In this document: piece after piece, positions 28,353 to 38,825 of the stretch
Layout: every line of letters starts with the position of its first letter
Numbering within the stretch: position 1 is the first letter of the stretch
NCBI GenBank assembly: GCA_002631715.1
Contig: MRSX01000003.1
Location: 124,001-188,000, forward strand
Direction: 5' to 3'
Source: Candidatus Porisulfidus sp. TsSOB
GTDB taxonomy: Bacteria; Pseudomonadota; Gammaproteobacteria; Poriferisulfidales; Poriferisulfidaceae
Length of the DNA stretch: 64,000 nt
The notes under the pieces: generated by a model
The model's input: only the letters and a program-made list of their open reading frames with translations
Told to the model about the DNA's origin: nothing
Databases searched by the model: none
Made by a program: the position numbers and the translations under genes

Positions 28353-29399
28353 CTAGTTTGAAGTAGCGCTGAAGTGGTGGACTTCGTCAATTAAGCAGGC
28401 AAGCTGGTCCGGGTCGATATCCGGCGTGATGCCCTGCCCGAGGTTGAACACATGGCCCGGGTAAGGACCATAATCTTCCAGTAGCGCACGTGCGGCGGCA
28501 CGCAGGTTCTCCGCATCCTCGCGCAGCATGGCCGGGTCCAGGTTGCCCTGCAAGGCGCAGACCTGCCCCACTTCCTCACGTGCGGCACGCAGACTCACGG
28601 TCTCATCCAGACCAATTGCTTCGCAACCGGTCTCGCTGACTTCGGTCAGCTGCCCGCCACCTCCACGGGCGAACATGATGCGCGGCACAACCGGCCCCAG
28701 TTTCGCCATGATGCGCTCGACCGGCTGAAGCGAAAAACGGACATAATCCTCGCCTTCCAGAATGCCCCCCCAACTGTCGAAAATCATGACCACGCTGGCG
28801 CCAGCCTCGATTTGCGCTTCCAAGTAAAGGGATACGGATTCCGCCAGAATCGCGAGTAGATGATCGAGCTGATCCGGTTCGGATTGAAGCAGTTCGGCGA
28901 CATGCGCGAACTCGCTGCGGCTGCGACCCTCGATCATGTAGGTCGCCAACGTCCAAGGGCTGCCGGCAAAACCGATTACCGGGACTCGCTCTCCGATCTC
29001 CCGGGACAACAAGGAAACAGCTTCGCTGACATAGCGGAGTTCCTGGTGTGGATCCGGAACTCCCAGCGCCCTGATATCGGCTGCACTGCGGATCGGGCGC
29101 TCGAAATGCGGCCCGGTCCCCTCGGAAAACCCGAGCCCCAATCCCATCGCGTCCGGGATGGTCAGAATGTCAGAGAACACGATCGCCGCATCCAGTGGAT
29201 AGCGGCGCATCGGCTGCAACGCAGCTTCACAAGCATAGTCCGGTGTCCGGCACAAATTGAGGAAGCTACCGGCACGCTCACGCAATTCCCGATATTCCGG
29301 GAGGTAACGCCCGGCCTGGCGCATGATCCAGATAGGCGTGCGGTCGGTCGGCTGCCGCCGCAGAGCGCGAAGGAATCGATCGTTTTCTGGAATCGCCAT
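28353..29399 (-). CDS. hemE: Uroporphyrinogen decarboxylase
   Basis: A 348-residue cytoplasmic enzyme converting uroporphyrinogen III to coproporphyrinogen III in haem synthesis. PIWIMRQAGRYLPEYRELR (about residues 22-40) is the signature of HemE with its substrate-binding Arg residues. GFAGSPWTLATYMIEG and IFDSWGGIL are further conserved blocks. It starts eight bases after the gltD stop, forming an rpsU-gltD-hemE run. Uroporphyrinogen III is also the branch point to sirohaem, and cysG is at 60-61 kb. Confidence 0.96.
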   Translation of the reverse strand: MAIPENDRFLRALRRQPTDRTPIWIMRQAGRYLPEYRELRERAGSFLNLCRTPDYACEAALQPMRRYPLDAAIVFSDILTIPDAMGLGLGFSEGTGPHFERPIRSAADIRALGVPDPHQELRYVSEAVSLLSREIGERVPVIGFAGSPWTLATYMIEGRSRSEFAHVAELLQSEPDQLDHLLAILAESVSLYLEAQIEAGASVVMIFDSWGGILEGEDYVRFSLQPVERIMAKLGPVVPRIMFARGGGGQLTEVSETGCEAIGLDETVSLRAAREEVGQVCALQGNLDPAMLREDAENLRAAARALLEDYGPYPGHVFNLGQGITPDIDPDQLACLIDEVHHFSATSN

Positions 29400-29406
29400 T
29401 GGGGCC

Positions 29407-30867
<1,461 letters not shown>

Positions 30868-31077
30868 TCAACGGTAACGCGGTCGCGATTGCTTGGATAG
30901 ACGCTTGGCATTGCGCTTGATCGCCGCTGCAGCCTTGCGCTTACGCACCTCAGTCGGTTTCTCGTAGTATTCGCGGCGACGAGCTTCCGAAAGTACTCCT
31001 GATCGCTCGCATGCACGACGGAAACGACGAATCGCGACGTCAAAAGGCTCGTCTTCCTTGACTCGAATTCCAGGCAT
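30868..31077 (-). CDS. rpsU: 30S ribosomal protein S21
   Basis: A 69-residue basic protein (E. coli S21 has 71). [34 protein letters not shown] and the Arg/Lys-rich tail are diagnostic. It helps 30S subunits initiate on mRNAs. The usual rpsU-dnaG-rpoD macromolecular synthesis operon is not present; here rpsU leads to gltD and hemE. tsaD, its usual divergent neighbour, lies 3.4 kb away across the autotransporter gene. Confidence 0.97.
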   Translation of the reverse strand: MPGIRVKEDEPFDVAIRRFRRACERSGVLSEARRREYYEKPTEVRKRKAAAAIKRNAKRLSKQSRPRYR

Positions 31078-31220
31078 ACTTATTCGTCAGATGGCCGAAA
31101 ATGGATTGCGTATTGTACATGGTCAGCATAAAAACGCGGGGAATCTGCTGCCCATTCACTCTAGCTGCTTTGTAACAGGAAGCATATATGTTCATCGGGT
31201 TACCCCCCACACTTACCGAA

Positions 31221-34220
31221 TCAGAATTGCAGCTCGGCCTGAAGCCGGATTCCATGGTTGGACTCGCCCTGCACATCTCTCAGACGTCCACTTTCCACAT
31301 ACAGGCTAAGTTCAGTTCCCAGCTCAAAACGGCTGCCCAAGCGATAGTTGTCGCCCCCGCCCCCCAACGAGAAGCGCATGTAAGGCGTCAACAGGCCGTG
31401 TCCCCCTGCTGCTGGGAGACCGTAGTCGATCTCTACCTCAAGGTGTCCCTTCGTTGACCTGTTTTGATTCAGAGAGAGCATATTTTCCGCATCCCGAGAC
31501 CATAGCTGGTTCAATCCGCTTTGATACGCGCCCCAGCCCGGGACCAGACTGAGTGCCAAACCCCGCCGGTCGGAGCCTGGATCCACCCGGACCGATCCCT
31601 GGAATCCCCACTCGTCGTAATCATCGCTGTGCGCCACCAAATAGCGGCCCCGGCCTTCCACTGTCAGACCCCGGCTCGGATCGGTATAGCGCACACCCGC
31701 ACCAATTTCGAATCCAGTCCCTTCCAGTCCGTCGCCGCTGTCATGACGCAGCCCGACCTCAACCGTCGGCAACAGCATCCGGCCACCACCCAGCGGACAC
31801 TCGTGAGAACCCTCCAGGGCCGCTCGCACACGTTGGATGTCCGAAGTCAATGGATTGATGTCACCACCACCATCGGTCTTGACCTCCGACATGTGGCCGT
31901 CGGCCTTGAAGCGTACCGTGGCGATGCCGCTATATCCGAACAGTTCATCCGTCGTGTACAAATGCCCGCTCACGCCCATAGCCCCTGTTTTCAGTCGAGT
32001 ATCGCTGGAATGCTTGCTCCTGTCATCCTTGACATCCACCTCGCCGCGGCCATAGCCCACGGTCACCCAAGTGCGCAGATCTCTCTCTGACGAGACCCAG
32101 CTCACGTAGGGATGGACGCTGGTCATCTCGCTTTCGTAACGTCCCTCCTGAAAACCGGTTCGGTCCCGATAATCGAAATCACCTTCCGACCAGGACACCA
32201 CCAGTCCGGCCAGAATATCCTGGTGCAGATGCATATCGGCACCAACATGGACGCTCAGTAGGTCACCGTCCCATTCGATCGGGCGATCGTCACCGCCCTC
32301 CATGTCGCGGTAATCCCCACGACCCCATAAGGTCAAGCCATCCAGTCCGCCTTCCACGCCATCCAAAGGCAACACAAAGGATTTTCCGGTCAACGCACGT
32401 TTTAGGTCCAGCGAATTCGGCTCCGCTGCGGACGGAACAAGAGCCAGCACCTGTTCCAGTGCGGAGTTTCCGTCCAGACTTGCAGCCCCGTCCGACCCGG
32501 CATCTTCCATCTCCACGCGTGACGAGATCGCCGACAACGTGCTCGCGATCATCGCCTGAGCAATACGTGGCAGCAATTCCTTGTTGACGTCGTTTATCAC
32601 CTCTCGGATGGTCACGGTCGTGGTCGACGGGCTGCCCACGTGTATGTCTGGCGCCAGATTATCCTCGTCTATTTCGAGCGTCACCATATCGTCCTCTTTG
32701 TCCTCGTCCACCACTGTTTCGAAAGTGATGGTCTTCACCGTCTCGCCACTGTTGAAAGTCAGACTTTCCGGCACCCCGGAGTAACTGCATTCGTCGTCGG
32801 AAGCACAGGGGGGATCTACGGTCAGCGGAATCATCACCGTAGCTTCAGGGTCCTGATCCAACTCTACTGTTACCGAGACGCTCCTTCCTTCAATCACCGT
32901 ATAGGCATCCTGGCCGAAAGCCACGCCCAGTTCATCGTCGGTGATCGACAACGTCACGGGTTTAACCGTGACGTGCGTTTCACTCGTCCCCATGATTTTC
33001 ACTTTCTGAGCCGGCATGTTTTCATCATTATTCACGGCAGTGATGGGAATTGCGTTGGTGCTGCTGTCATGGCCTGTCGTGAAACTCAAGGTTTGTCCGT
33101 CCAGTTCCTGCGTGAGAATACCAGCGGTGCTGGCCGGATCCGTCGACAGCGTGACCGTAAAGTCCTCCGCGGGCAGAGGCCAAACCGTTGCCCTCAGCAT
33201 GGTAGAACCGCCATCCTCATCAATTGCATTCATATCCAGCGCCAGCGTCACCGTCACTGGTCCCGGCGTTATATTTCGGGCTCTTTGTCCCCGTATCAAA
33301 TTGACCAGTTTTCCGCTCGAATCCTGCAACGAATTCGAAGCACTTGGGATAAACACAATCTGGTTGCCGTCGCCATCAAAGCGATGGGTTGGGGGGCGGT
33401 AGCGAATCGTCACTGTGTCGATGTTGCGGATCGCGTCTGCCACATCCAAAGTCAAAATGACTTTTGCCCCCATTATCTCTACATCATCCACGCGGGGTTG
33501 GCTGCGGAAGCCATGTACAGCCACATTAAACTGAACCTCAGCCGGTATCACATTCACATTCAAATTCTCATCGAACGTTATTTCGATGGTGTCCCCCTTC
33601 ACGATTATCGGGTAAGTCGCGGTCAGCGGATCCGGCGCGACAAGTTCCGGCTCATTCTGGGTGGCCAACGCGGTATCACAAACTGCACTCGAAGAGGCAC
33701 CCGTGCCATTGGCGTTGATGGCCGAAACGCGATAACACAACTGGAGGGAAGGCAGGACGCCAATATTCCCGTGGGTGTAGGAGGTACTCGTGCCTCCGGT
33801 GTTCGACTCCACCACCCCCCACTCACTCGTGGTTTGGGTGCCGGTAAGGATCCCGTCGTAATCCGTTGAGACCTCGATTTTGTAGCCGGTCACAGTGCCG
33901 GACGGTGCGTCCCAATCCAGTACAACTTCATTGTCTCCGGTTTCGTCTATCTCAACGCTCAAATTCGTTGGCGTGCCCGGTACTTGAGCAACCGCAACCG
34001 TGATGCCACTAAGTCCGATGGCGGTCACCGCCAACGCATAGGCGAGGGTACGCCGCAGAACCTGCCAACCACGCGCCAGCAGAGCAGGCACACCGTGCCC
34101 ACGAGTCAATCGCGGAGAATTGTTCTCTGTATTTCGGGGGGGGATTTTATGGCGAGGTTTTTGAGTTAGTAAAAAATGTTGGTGAATGGTGGTCCTGCAA
34201 TCTGGGCTGTATTGCGGCAT
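31221..34220 (-). CDS. Autotransporter-like outer-membrane surface protein (FnIII, Calx-beta, beta-barrel)
   Basis: A 999-residue predicted surface protein. An unusually long N-region (about 50 residues) precedes a signal helix (LAYALAVTAIGLSGITVAVA, residues 59-78). A fibronectin type III domain follows (about 80-185), then a SwmB/Ig-like domain (about 190-310), beta-sandwich repeats including a Calx-beta-like unit (about 420-540), and a C-terminal 12-strand-type barrel (about 620-999) ending in Phe. The ATG at 34220 has a strong AAGGAGAGG site. A C8 run sits at codons 26-28, so slippage would switch the frame. Ligand and function are unknown; adhesion is a guess from the domain types. Confidence 0.85.
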   Translation of the reverse strand: MPQYSPDCRTTIHQHFLLTQKPRHKIPPRNTENNSPRLTRGHGVPALLARGWQVLRRTLAYALAVTAIGLSGITVAVAQVPGTPTNLSVEIDETGDNEVVLDWDAPSGTVTGYKIEVSTDYDGILTGTQTTSEWGVVESNTGGTSTSYTHGNIGVLPSLQLCYRVSAINANGTGASSSAVCDTALATQNEPELVAPDPLTATYPIIVKGDTIEITFDENLNVNVIPAEVQFNVAVHGFRSQPRVDDVEIMGAKVILTLDVADAIRNIDTVTIRYRPPTHRFDGDGNQIVFIPSASNSLQDSSGKLVNLIRGQRARNITPGPVTVTLALDMNAIDEDGGSTMLRATVWPLPAEDFTVTLSTDPASTAGILTQELDGQTLSFTTGHDSSTNAIPITAVNNDENMPAQKVKIMGTSETHVTVKPVTLSITDDELGVAFGQDAYTVIEGRSVSVTVELDQDPEATVMIPLTVDPPCASDDECSYSGVPESLTFNSGETVKTITFETVVDEDKEDDMVTLEIDEDNLAPDIHVGSPSTTTVTIREVINDVNKELLPRIAQAMIASTLSAISSRVEMEDAGSDGAASLDGNSALEQVLALVPSAAEPNSLDLKRALTGKSFVLPLDGVEGGLDGLTLWGRGDYRDMEGGDDRPIEWDGDLLSVHVGADMHLHQDILAGLVVSWSEGDFDYRDRTGFQEGRYESEMTSVHPYVSWVSSERDLRTWVTVGYGRGEVDVKDDRSKHSSDTRLKTGAMGVSGHLYTTDELFGYSGIATVRFKADGHMSEVKTDGGGDINPLTSDIQRVRAALEGSHECPLGGGRMLLPTVEVGLRHDSGDGLEGTGFEIGAGVRYTDPSRGLTVEGRGRYLVAHSDDYDEWGFQGSVRVDPGSDRRGLALSLVPGWGAYQSGLNQLWSRDAENMLSLNQNRSTKGHLEVEIDYGLPAAGGHGLLTPYMRFSLGGGGDNYRLGSRFELGTELSLYVESGRLRDVQGESNHGIRLQAELQF
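34136..34143 (-). repeat. Homopolymer C8 (coding strand) in the 5' end of the autotransporter gene
   Basis: Eight consecutive G on the plus strand, read as C8 in codons 26-28 of the surface-protein gene, downstream of its Shine-Dalgarno and start and upstream of the signal helix. Gain or loss of one base would shift the frame before the signal peptide. Confidence 0.7.
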
Positions 34221-34263
34221 TTCCTCTCCTTATGGATCCAAACCTCGCATTGTTTGATTCAAA

Positions 34264-34295
34264 TTAAAAGAAAAAGTTGCCCCGCAGGACAACTT
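34264..34295 (-). terminator. Intrinsic terminator-like hairpin in front of the autotransporter gene
   Basis: Read on the minus strand, AAGTTGTCC and GGGCAACTT form a 9-bp stem (one U-G pair) with a TGCG loop, followed directly by TTTCTTTT. It lies 44-75 bases upstream of the surface-protein ATG. It could attenuate that gene or end a short minus-strand transcript starting in 34300-34500. Confidence 0.6.
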
Positions 34296-34454
34296 GATTG
34301 TCAAAGCAAAAAGAATTGGGAATGTCTCGCGGGAAATTTTAGCATGTCAGCATTTCTCCTGATCCCATGAAATTTCTCTTTTTAACAAAAAGCATTTTGG
34401 AGGCCAACTTTAAAATTCTACGATCCCGGCAAGCCCCGAGGACACTCGCACAGG

Positions 34455-34483
34455 GTGAACGAAAAACTGAAAACCGGGATAAT
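34455..34483 (+). promoter_or_regulatory. Candidate promoter for tsaD
   Basis: GTGAAC (34455-34460), a 17-base spacer and GATAAT (34478-34483) lie 26 bases before the tsaD ATG. The -10 is good and the -35 weak. Confidence 0.4.
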
Positions 34484-34509
34484 GGGTGCGACCTCGGAGA
34501 TCAACGGCC

Positions 34510-35550
34510 ATGACCCAAACAACCCGCGTACTGGGCATCGAGACCTCCTGCGATGAAACCGGAATCGCGGTATGGGACAGTGCGCGCGGACTTCTCGCCC
34601 ATGAGCTCTACAGCCAAGTCAAGACCCACCGGCAGTATGGTGGGGTCGTACCGGAACTGGCCTCGCGCGATCACGTGCGTCGTCTTCCGCAACTAACTTT
34701 GGATGCCTTGGAGAAAGCCGGCTGCCTGCCTGCGGAACTGGATGCCATCGCCTACACGGCCGGACCTGGATTAATTGGCGCCCTGATGTCCGGCGCCTCA
34801 TTTGCCTGCGCCATGGCCTACGCGTTGGACCGGCCGGCACTCGCCATCCATCACATGGAGGCCCACTTGCTGGCCCCTCTCATGGACAACCCGGATTTTT
34901 CACCTCCCTTCGCGGCACTGCTGGTCTCAGGCGGACATAGCCTGTTGATGCAGGTTGATCGAATCGGCCAGTACACCTGCCTGGGGCAAAGCATCGACGA
35001 TGCCGTCGGTGAAGCGTTCGACAAGACCGCACGCATCTTGGACCTGCCCTATCCGGGCGGCCCTGCCTTGGCAAAACTCGCGGAGCACGGAGACCCCGAA
35101 CGCTTTCATTTTCCACGTCCGATGCTGGATCGCGAGGGTTGCGATATGAGTTTCAGTGGACTCAAGACCCATGCTCGCCGTCTGGCCGAAGCCCATGCAG
35201 AAGATGCTCAAGCGGCTGCGGACATCGCAGCCGGTTTTCAGGAAGCCGTCGTTGATGTTCTAGTCGCGAAGTCTCAGCGCGCGCTGGCGCAGAGTGGGCT
35301 GAATCATCTGGTGGTGGCAGGCGGAGTTGGCGCGAATCAGCGGCTGCGAGACCGGCTGGCGGCAGCTTTGGGAAAAGATGGACAACAAGTCCTATGGCCG
35401 CCTCTCGAGTATTGCACAGACAACGGAGCCATGATTGCCTTTGCCGGTTCGCTGCGCCTGCAGGACCCGGCTGCTCTTAGCGGGCTGGAAATTCGGAGCC
35501 GGGCACGCTGGCCTCTGGAAGAACTCGCTTCCCCGTCTCCCCTCGCCTGA
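34510..35550 (+). CDS. tsaD: tRNA N6-adenosine threonylcarbamoyltransferase
   Basis: A 346-residue ASKHA-fold metalloenzyme that transfers threonylcarbamoyl to A37 of ANN-decoding tRNAs, working with TsaB, TsaE and Tsa[17 protein letters not shown] opens the protein, the metal-binding [10 protein letters not shown] is near residue 115, and VSGGHSLLM and [10 protein letters not shown] follow. The ATG at 34510 gives the family N-terminus; an in-frame ATG at 34486 is 24 bases upstream and lies at the presumed transcription start. In most gammaproteobacteria tsaD directly diverges from rpsU, but here the surface-protein gene separates them. Confidence 0.96.
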   Translation: MTQTTRVLGIETSCDETGIAVWDSARGLLAHELYSQVKTHRQYGGVVPELASRDHVRRLPQLTLDALEKAGCLPAELDAIAYTAGPGLIGALMSGASFACAMAYALDRPALAIHHMEAHLLAPLMDNPDFSPPFAALLVSGGHSLLMQVDRIGQYTCLGQSIDDAVGEAFDKTARILDLPYPGGPALAKLAEHGDPERFHFPRPMLDREGCDMSFSGLKTHARRLAEAHAEDAQAAADIAAGFQEAVVDVLVAKSQRALAQSGLNHLVVAGGVGANQRLRDRLAAALGKDGQQVLWPPLEYCTDNGAMIAFAGSLRLQDPAALSGLEIRSRARWPLEELASPSPLA

Positions 35551-35566
35551 GGGGCACCCATACAGA

Positions 35567-35926
35567 TCAGGCTGGTCGGCTCTTAGCCCGGTAGCGGAAA
35601 AATCCGTAGACTGCCCAAGCCGGAAGGCTGAAAACGATCGCGTAGATCGCGATGCCCAAGGGCCCAAACAATCCGCCAATCAAAACCGACCCAACTGTCG
35701 CGGGCGCCAACACGATGAATGTGACCCAAGCCGACGCGACATGTCCCCCACGCCGCAATGCCCGGCAGGCCAATGCCAGCGGAAGACCGAACGGTGCTAG
35801 AAAGATCAACGCCAGCCATGCCTGCGGCTCGATGAACAGGGGAATCCCCCTGGCCGCGGTCACCAGAAGAATCCCGAACGGCAACCAGAGCAGGGCAAGC
35901 AAAATGAAAGAAGAGAAGCGTTTCAT
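35567..35926 (-). CDS. Small multi-pass membrane protein, function unknown
   Basis: A 119-residue very hydrophobic protein with four likely membrane helices (about residues 6-25, 33-52, 63-84 and 90-110) and a short basic tail (FFRYRAKSRPA). No family was recognised. The ATG at 35926 is strongly supported by CAGGAGG eight bases upstream; a longer frame to 36100 would overlap the thioredoxin-like gene and is rejected. It ends 16 bases from the convergent tsaD stop and lies 19 bases after the thioredoxin-like gene, so it is probably the last gene of the rpiA operon. Confidence 0.7.
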   Translation of the reverse strand: MKRFSSFILLALLWLPFGILLVTAARGIPLFIEPQAWLALIFLAPFGLPLALACRALRRGGHVASAWVTFIVLAPATVGSVLIGGLFGPLGIAIYAIVFSLPAWAVYGFFRYRAKSRPA

Positions 35927-35945
35927 ACGCGACCTCCTGAGGAAT

Positions 35946-36506
35946 TTAGCTTCCGGCGCCTCGCCACTTGATTGAACAGCCCATGCTGGGGGTTTGCTCC
36001 GCGGGGCCTTCTCCGGTCTTTGCGACTTGAACCATCGCTTCGAACAAATCCCGCCGCGCGTCTGGAACCGGGTGCATGCCGCTCTCGTCCAGACGTCCAC
36101 GGTATTGCAATTTCAACTCGGCGTTATATCCGAAGAAATCAGGCGTACATACCGCACCATAGGCCTGCGCGACCTGCTGCGATTCATCCAGAAGATAAGG
36201 AAATGGAAAATCGTATTCGCGCGCAACTGCGATCATGTTGTCGAATGAGTCTTCCGGATAATCGGTGGGATCATTCGCCATGATGGCCACCGATTGAATG
36301 CCATGTGAACGCAGTTCGCCGGCATCCCGCACGATCCGCTCTCGCACTGCCTTCACGTACGGACAGTGATTGCAAATGAACATCACCAAGGTCCCGGCTT
36401 CACCGCGGCATTCCTCCAGCGACCATTCGCGACCATCAACCCCAAGCAGGGTGAAATCAATTGCCGGCAGGCCAAAATCACAGACCGGAGTGTGTTTCAG
36501 GCTCAT
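35946..36506 (-). CDS. Thioredoxin-family (peroxiredoxin-like) protein
   Basis: A 186-residue cytoplasmic thioredoxin-fold protein with a CNHCPYVK active site (about residues 45-52), giving a CxxC redox pair. DFTLLGVDGREWSLEECRG is the AhpC/TSA-type N-terminus, and VCTPDFFGYNAELKLQYRGR is typical of this widespread family. Its partner is not known. The start overlaps the stop of the preceding aldolase gene by four bases (ATGA), so it is co-translated in an rpiA-aldolase-thioredoxin run. Confidence 0.88.
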   Translation of the reverse strand: MSLKHTPVCDFGLPAIDFTLLGVDGREWSLEECRGEAGTLVMFICNHCPYVKAVRERIVRDAGELRSHGIQSVAIMANDPTDYPEDSFDNMIAVAREYDFPFPYLLDESQQVAQAYGAVCTPDFFGYNAELKLQYRGRLDESGMHPVPDARRDLFEAMVQVAKTGEGPAEQTPSMGCSIKWRGAGS

Positions 36507-37273
36507 GATCGAACTCCTTTGAGCGCCTGCGACGCCGCCTGCGACAGAAACAGAGTGTCCACTCCGATCCCCACCAGGGTGAACCCCATATCAATGTATC
36601 GGGACACCACGTCCGGCGCAATTCCGAAAATACCCGGAATTTTGCCTACCTCCTGGCAGACCTCCAAGACTTTGGCAATCGCTTCCTGTACCGCCGGATC
36701 GTGCACCTGGCCCGGGATGCCCATGCTTGTGGACAGGTCGTAGGGCCCGATGAACAGCACGTCCACTCCCTCCACGGCAGCCAGGTCCCGGACGTTTGCC
36801 ACCGCATCCTTATGCTCGATCTGGATCACCGTCAGCAGTGAATCGTTTGCCTGAGCCAGGTAAGTCTCGAATTCCGCGCCGTAACGATGGGCGCGAGCGA
36901 TGCCGACGCCTCGCTCGCCCTGGGGCGGGTACTTGGCGTAATTGACGACCTGCTCCGCCTGCGCAACCGTGTTGACCTGGGGTGCAATGATTCCGCTCGC
37001 TCCGACGTCCAGCATCTTCTCGATCCAAGTCTCCTCGTGCACCGGGATTCGGACTAGGCAAGGTGTCCGGTCTCCCGTCGCCTGAATCAGGGATTCAACG
37101 GCAAGCGGATCGTGCGTGCCATGTTCGGCGTCAATGAACAGCCAGTCGAACCCGGTGTCGCTCAAGATCTCTGCGGCCTGGGGACTGTTGAGGCTGACGA
37201 TCGTGCCAACCAACACCTCGCCGGCGCAGGCCCGTCGGCGAAAACCGTTTTCGCAAACCAGCGGGCCGCTCAC
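36503..37273 (-). CDS. HpcH/HpaI family aldolase
   Basis: A 256-residue class II pyruvate-type aldolase, probably splitting 4-hydroxy-2-oxo acids or 2-keto-3-deoxy sugar acids to pyruvate and an aldehyde. [14 protein letters not shown] contains the catalytic base region, [14 protein letters not shown] the metal-binding Glu, and [12 protein letters not shown] the second metal ligand Asp. The GTG at 37273 overlaps the rpiA stop (GTGA) and yields the family N-terminus. An upstream frame to 37462 lies inside rpiA and is rejected. The exact substrate cannot be read from sequence. Confidence 0.88.
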   Translation of the reverse strand: MSGPLVCENGFRRRACAGEVLVGTIVSLNSPQAAEILSDTGFDWLFIDAEHGTHDPLAVESLIQATGDRTPCLVRIPVHEETWIEKMLDVGASGIIAPQVNTVAQAEQVVNYAKYPPQGERGVGIARAHRYGAEFETYLAQANDSLLTVIQIEHKDAVANVRDLAAVEGVDVLFIGPYDLSTSMGIPGQVHDPAVQEAIAKVLEVCQEVGKIPGIFGIAPDVVSRYIDMGFTLVGIGVDTLFLSQAASQALKGVRS

Positions 37274-37923
37274 GACAGCGACTCCACGCCTTGGTCGGTC
37301 CCAATCAGCAATACATCCGCGCCGCGCCGAGCGAATAATCCGACCGTGACCACTCCAGGAATATCGTTCAAGGTGTCTTCCATTTTCAGGGGATCCAGAA
37401 TTTCGAGGTTGTGGACATCCAGAATGCAGTTGCCGTGGTCGGTCACGAAGCCTTCGCGCCACTCCGGCATGCCTCCCTGCTGGACCAGTTCGCGCGCCAC
37501 CATGGAACGTGCCATCGGAATGACTTCGACCGGCAAGGGAAAAGCGCCTAAACGATCCACTTGCTTGCCATCGTCAATGATGCAGACGAAAGTCTCGCTG
37601 CATCCGGCGATGATTTTCTCACCTGTCAGCGCGCCACCGCCGCCCTTGATAAGGCTGCGGTGTCGCGTCGCTTCATCAGCCCCGTCCACGTACAGGCGCA
37701 AAGGCCCGGCCGTGTTCAAATCCACCACCGGGATGCCGATCTCGCGCAATCGCTCGGTGCTCGCTTGCGACGACGATACAGCGGCGTCGATCTTGCTTTT
37801 GACGGAAGCCAGCGCGTCGATGAAGAAATTGACCGTCGAACCCGTCCCGACTCCCAGCACTTCGCCCGGTTGAATGTAATCCAACGCGGCTTCCGCCGCT
37901 TTCCTCTTCTTATCGTCGCTCAT
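37270..37923 (-). CDS. rpiA: Ribose-5-phosphate isomerase A
   Basis: A 217-residue enzyme interconverting ribose 5-phosphate and ribulose 5-phosphate. [37 protein letters not shown] and [14 protein letters not shown] are the conserved blocks; the catalytic Glu and the substrate Asp/Lys are all present. It is first in a coupled run with the aldolase (GTGA overlap) and the thioredoxin-like protein, and it diverges from the small gene at 37972. Confidence 0.96.
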   Translation of the reverse strand: MSDDKKRKAAEAALDYIQPGEVLGVGTGSTVNFFIDALASVKSKIDAAVSSSQASTERLREIGIPVVDLNTAGPLRLYVDGADEATRHRSLIKGGGGALTGEKIIAGCSETFVCIIDDGKQVDRLGAFPLPVEVIPMARSMVARELVQQGGMPEWREGFVTDHGNCILDVHNLEILDPLKMEDTLNDIPGVVTVGLFARRGADVLLIGTDQGVESLS

Positions 37924-37971
37924 CCCGCGAGTCCCTATAATTGGGCTTCAAAGTTTAACATTGGCAACGTC

Positions 37972-38208
37972 ATGCCTTATTTCGTTTTTCAGGTCGAAGG
38001 CGCCAATCCGGAAAGCCGGGTGATCAATTTTTTGCAGGTCTTCGAAAACTACCGAGACGCACGCACGCTTGCCCGGGAAGAACGGGCAAAACAACCTGAT
38101 GCGGGAGCGGAAACAGTCCGCGTGGTCTTCGCGGAATCCCAGGAACTGGCCGAGGGCCTGCTGCGGCAACGGCGCGAAGCGCCAATCCTGCAGGAATGGG
38201 AGAAATGA
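37972..38208 (+). CDS. Small conserved-looking protein, function unknown
   Basis: A 78-residue soluble protein (PYFVFQVEGANPESRVIN at the start, KQPDAGAETVRVVFAES near the end) with a basic, helical centre. I do not recognise a named domain. The ATG at 37972 diverges from rpiA with 48 bases between starts. A longer frame from 37561 lies inside rpiA and is a shadow. The compact beta-alpha pattern and good codon use suggest a real gene. The nearest neighbours (the unknown protein at 38297 and the DUF971 fusion) run in the same direction. Confidence 0.65.
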   Translation: MPYFVFQVEGANPESRVINFLQVFENYRDARTLAREERAKQPDAGAETVRVVFAESQELAEGLLRQRREAPILQEWEK

Positions 38209-38296
38209 GGGCATTCCGGTCGGTTGCGGAAGCCCAACGGGATTGAAATCTTTCCTCGCTTGACAAATTTGTCCGCAATCTGCCTGACAGAAGTGC

Positions 38297-38755
38297 ATGG
38301 ATGAGGTTCAGTACCGGGATACCTACCACTCGGTCAACGAGCGACGGTGTCATTTCGAAAAGACGATCAACGCCCGAGTCTGCACCTGTCGCCACATGCA
38401 GCGATTCAATCTGGCAGACCGGGAAGGCGTCGGTTGCACCCACCCCGAAGCACACCAGAACTGCGCCGACTGGCTCCGCGCCCTGCGCCAGGCATCGTGT
38501 TTCGCGTTGTCTCAGCCTAATCCGGTAGACATCCTCCCGCACCGCTTGGAAGCAAAGGTCCAGGCGGGCGGCCTGCTGGGCCTCGCCAAACTGATCGACA
38601 GCGCTGCCCGCGTCGAAGACATCGCCGACTTGCTGGACCGTTCACTTGAGCACTACGGCAATGTGTCCGATATTCCCATGCAGGACATCGTGACGGCAGT
38701 CGCGGAATATGAACCGCGCCAACGAAAGAAGCGCCAAGAACCCGATCCTGAATAA
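38297..38755 (+). CDS. Cysteine-cluster protein, function unknown
   Basis: A 152-residue protein with a Cys/His-rich N-terminal third: RRCHFEKTINARVCTCRHM and GVGCTHPEAHQNC. These give up to five cysteines and several histidines that could hold zinc or an Fe-S cluster. A helical C-terminal half (LGLAKLIDSAARVEDIADLL) ends in a charged tail. I do not recognise the family. It lies 88 bases after the preceding small gene and 70 bases before the DUF971-MoaD fusion on the same strand, so a shared transcript is possible. The metal-site reading is inference from residue spacing only. Confidence 0.65.
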   Translation: MDEVQYRDTYHSVNERRCHFEKTINARVCTCRHMQRFNLADREGVGCTHPEAHQNCADWLRALRQASCFALSQPNPVDILPHRLEAKVQAGGLLGLAKLIDSAARVEDIADLLDRSLEHYGNVSDIPMQDIVTAVAEYEPRQRKKRQEPDPE

Positions 38756-38825
38756 CGGAATCACAAAACTCGCGGATGTACCCCCGGTACAATCTTGGAA
38801 TCCCCGACTTACTTCGCGCGAGACC

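Noticed and set aside
32640-33869. Long open frame (409 codons) on the plus strand antisense to the surface-protein gene
   Set aside because: It mirrors the minus-strand gene's codons, has no recognisable domain or ribosome site, and the opposite strand encodes a clear autotransporter.
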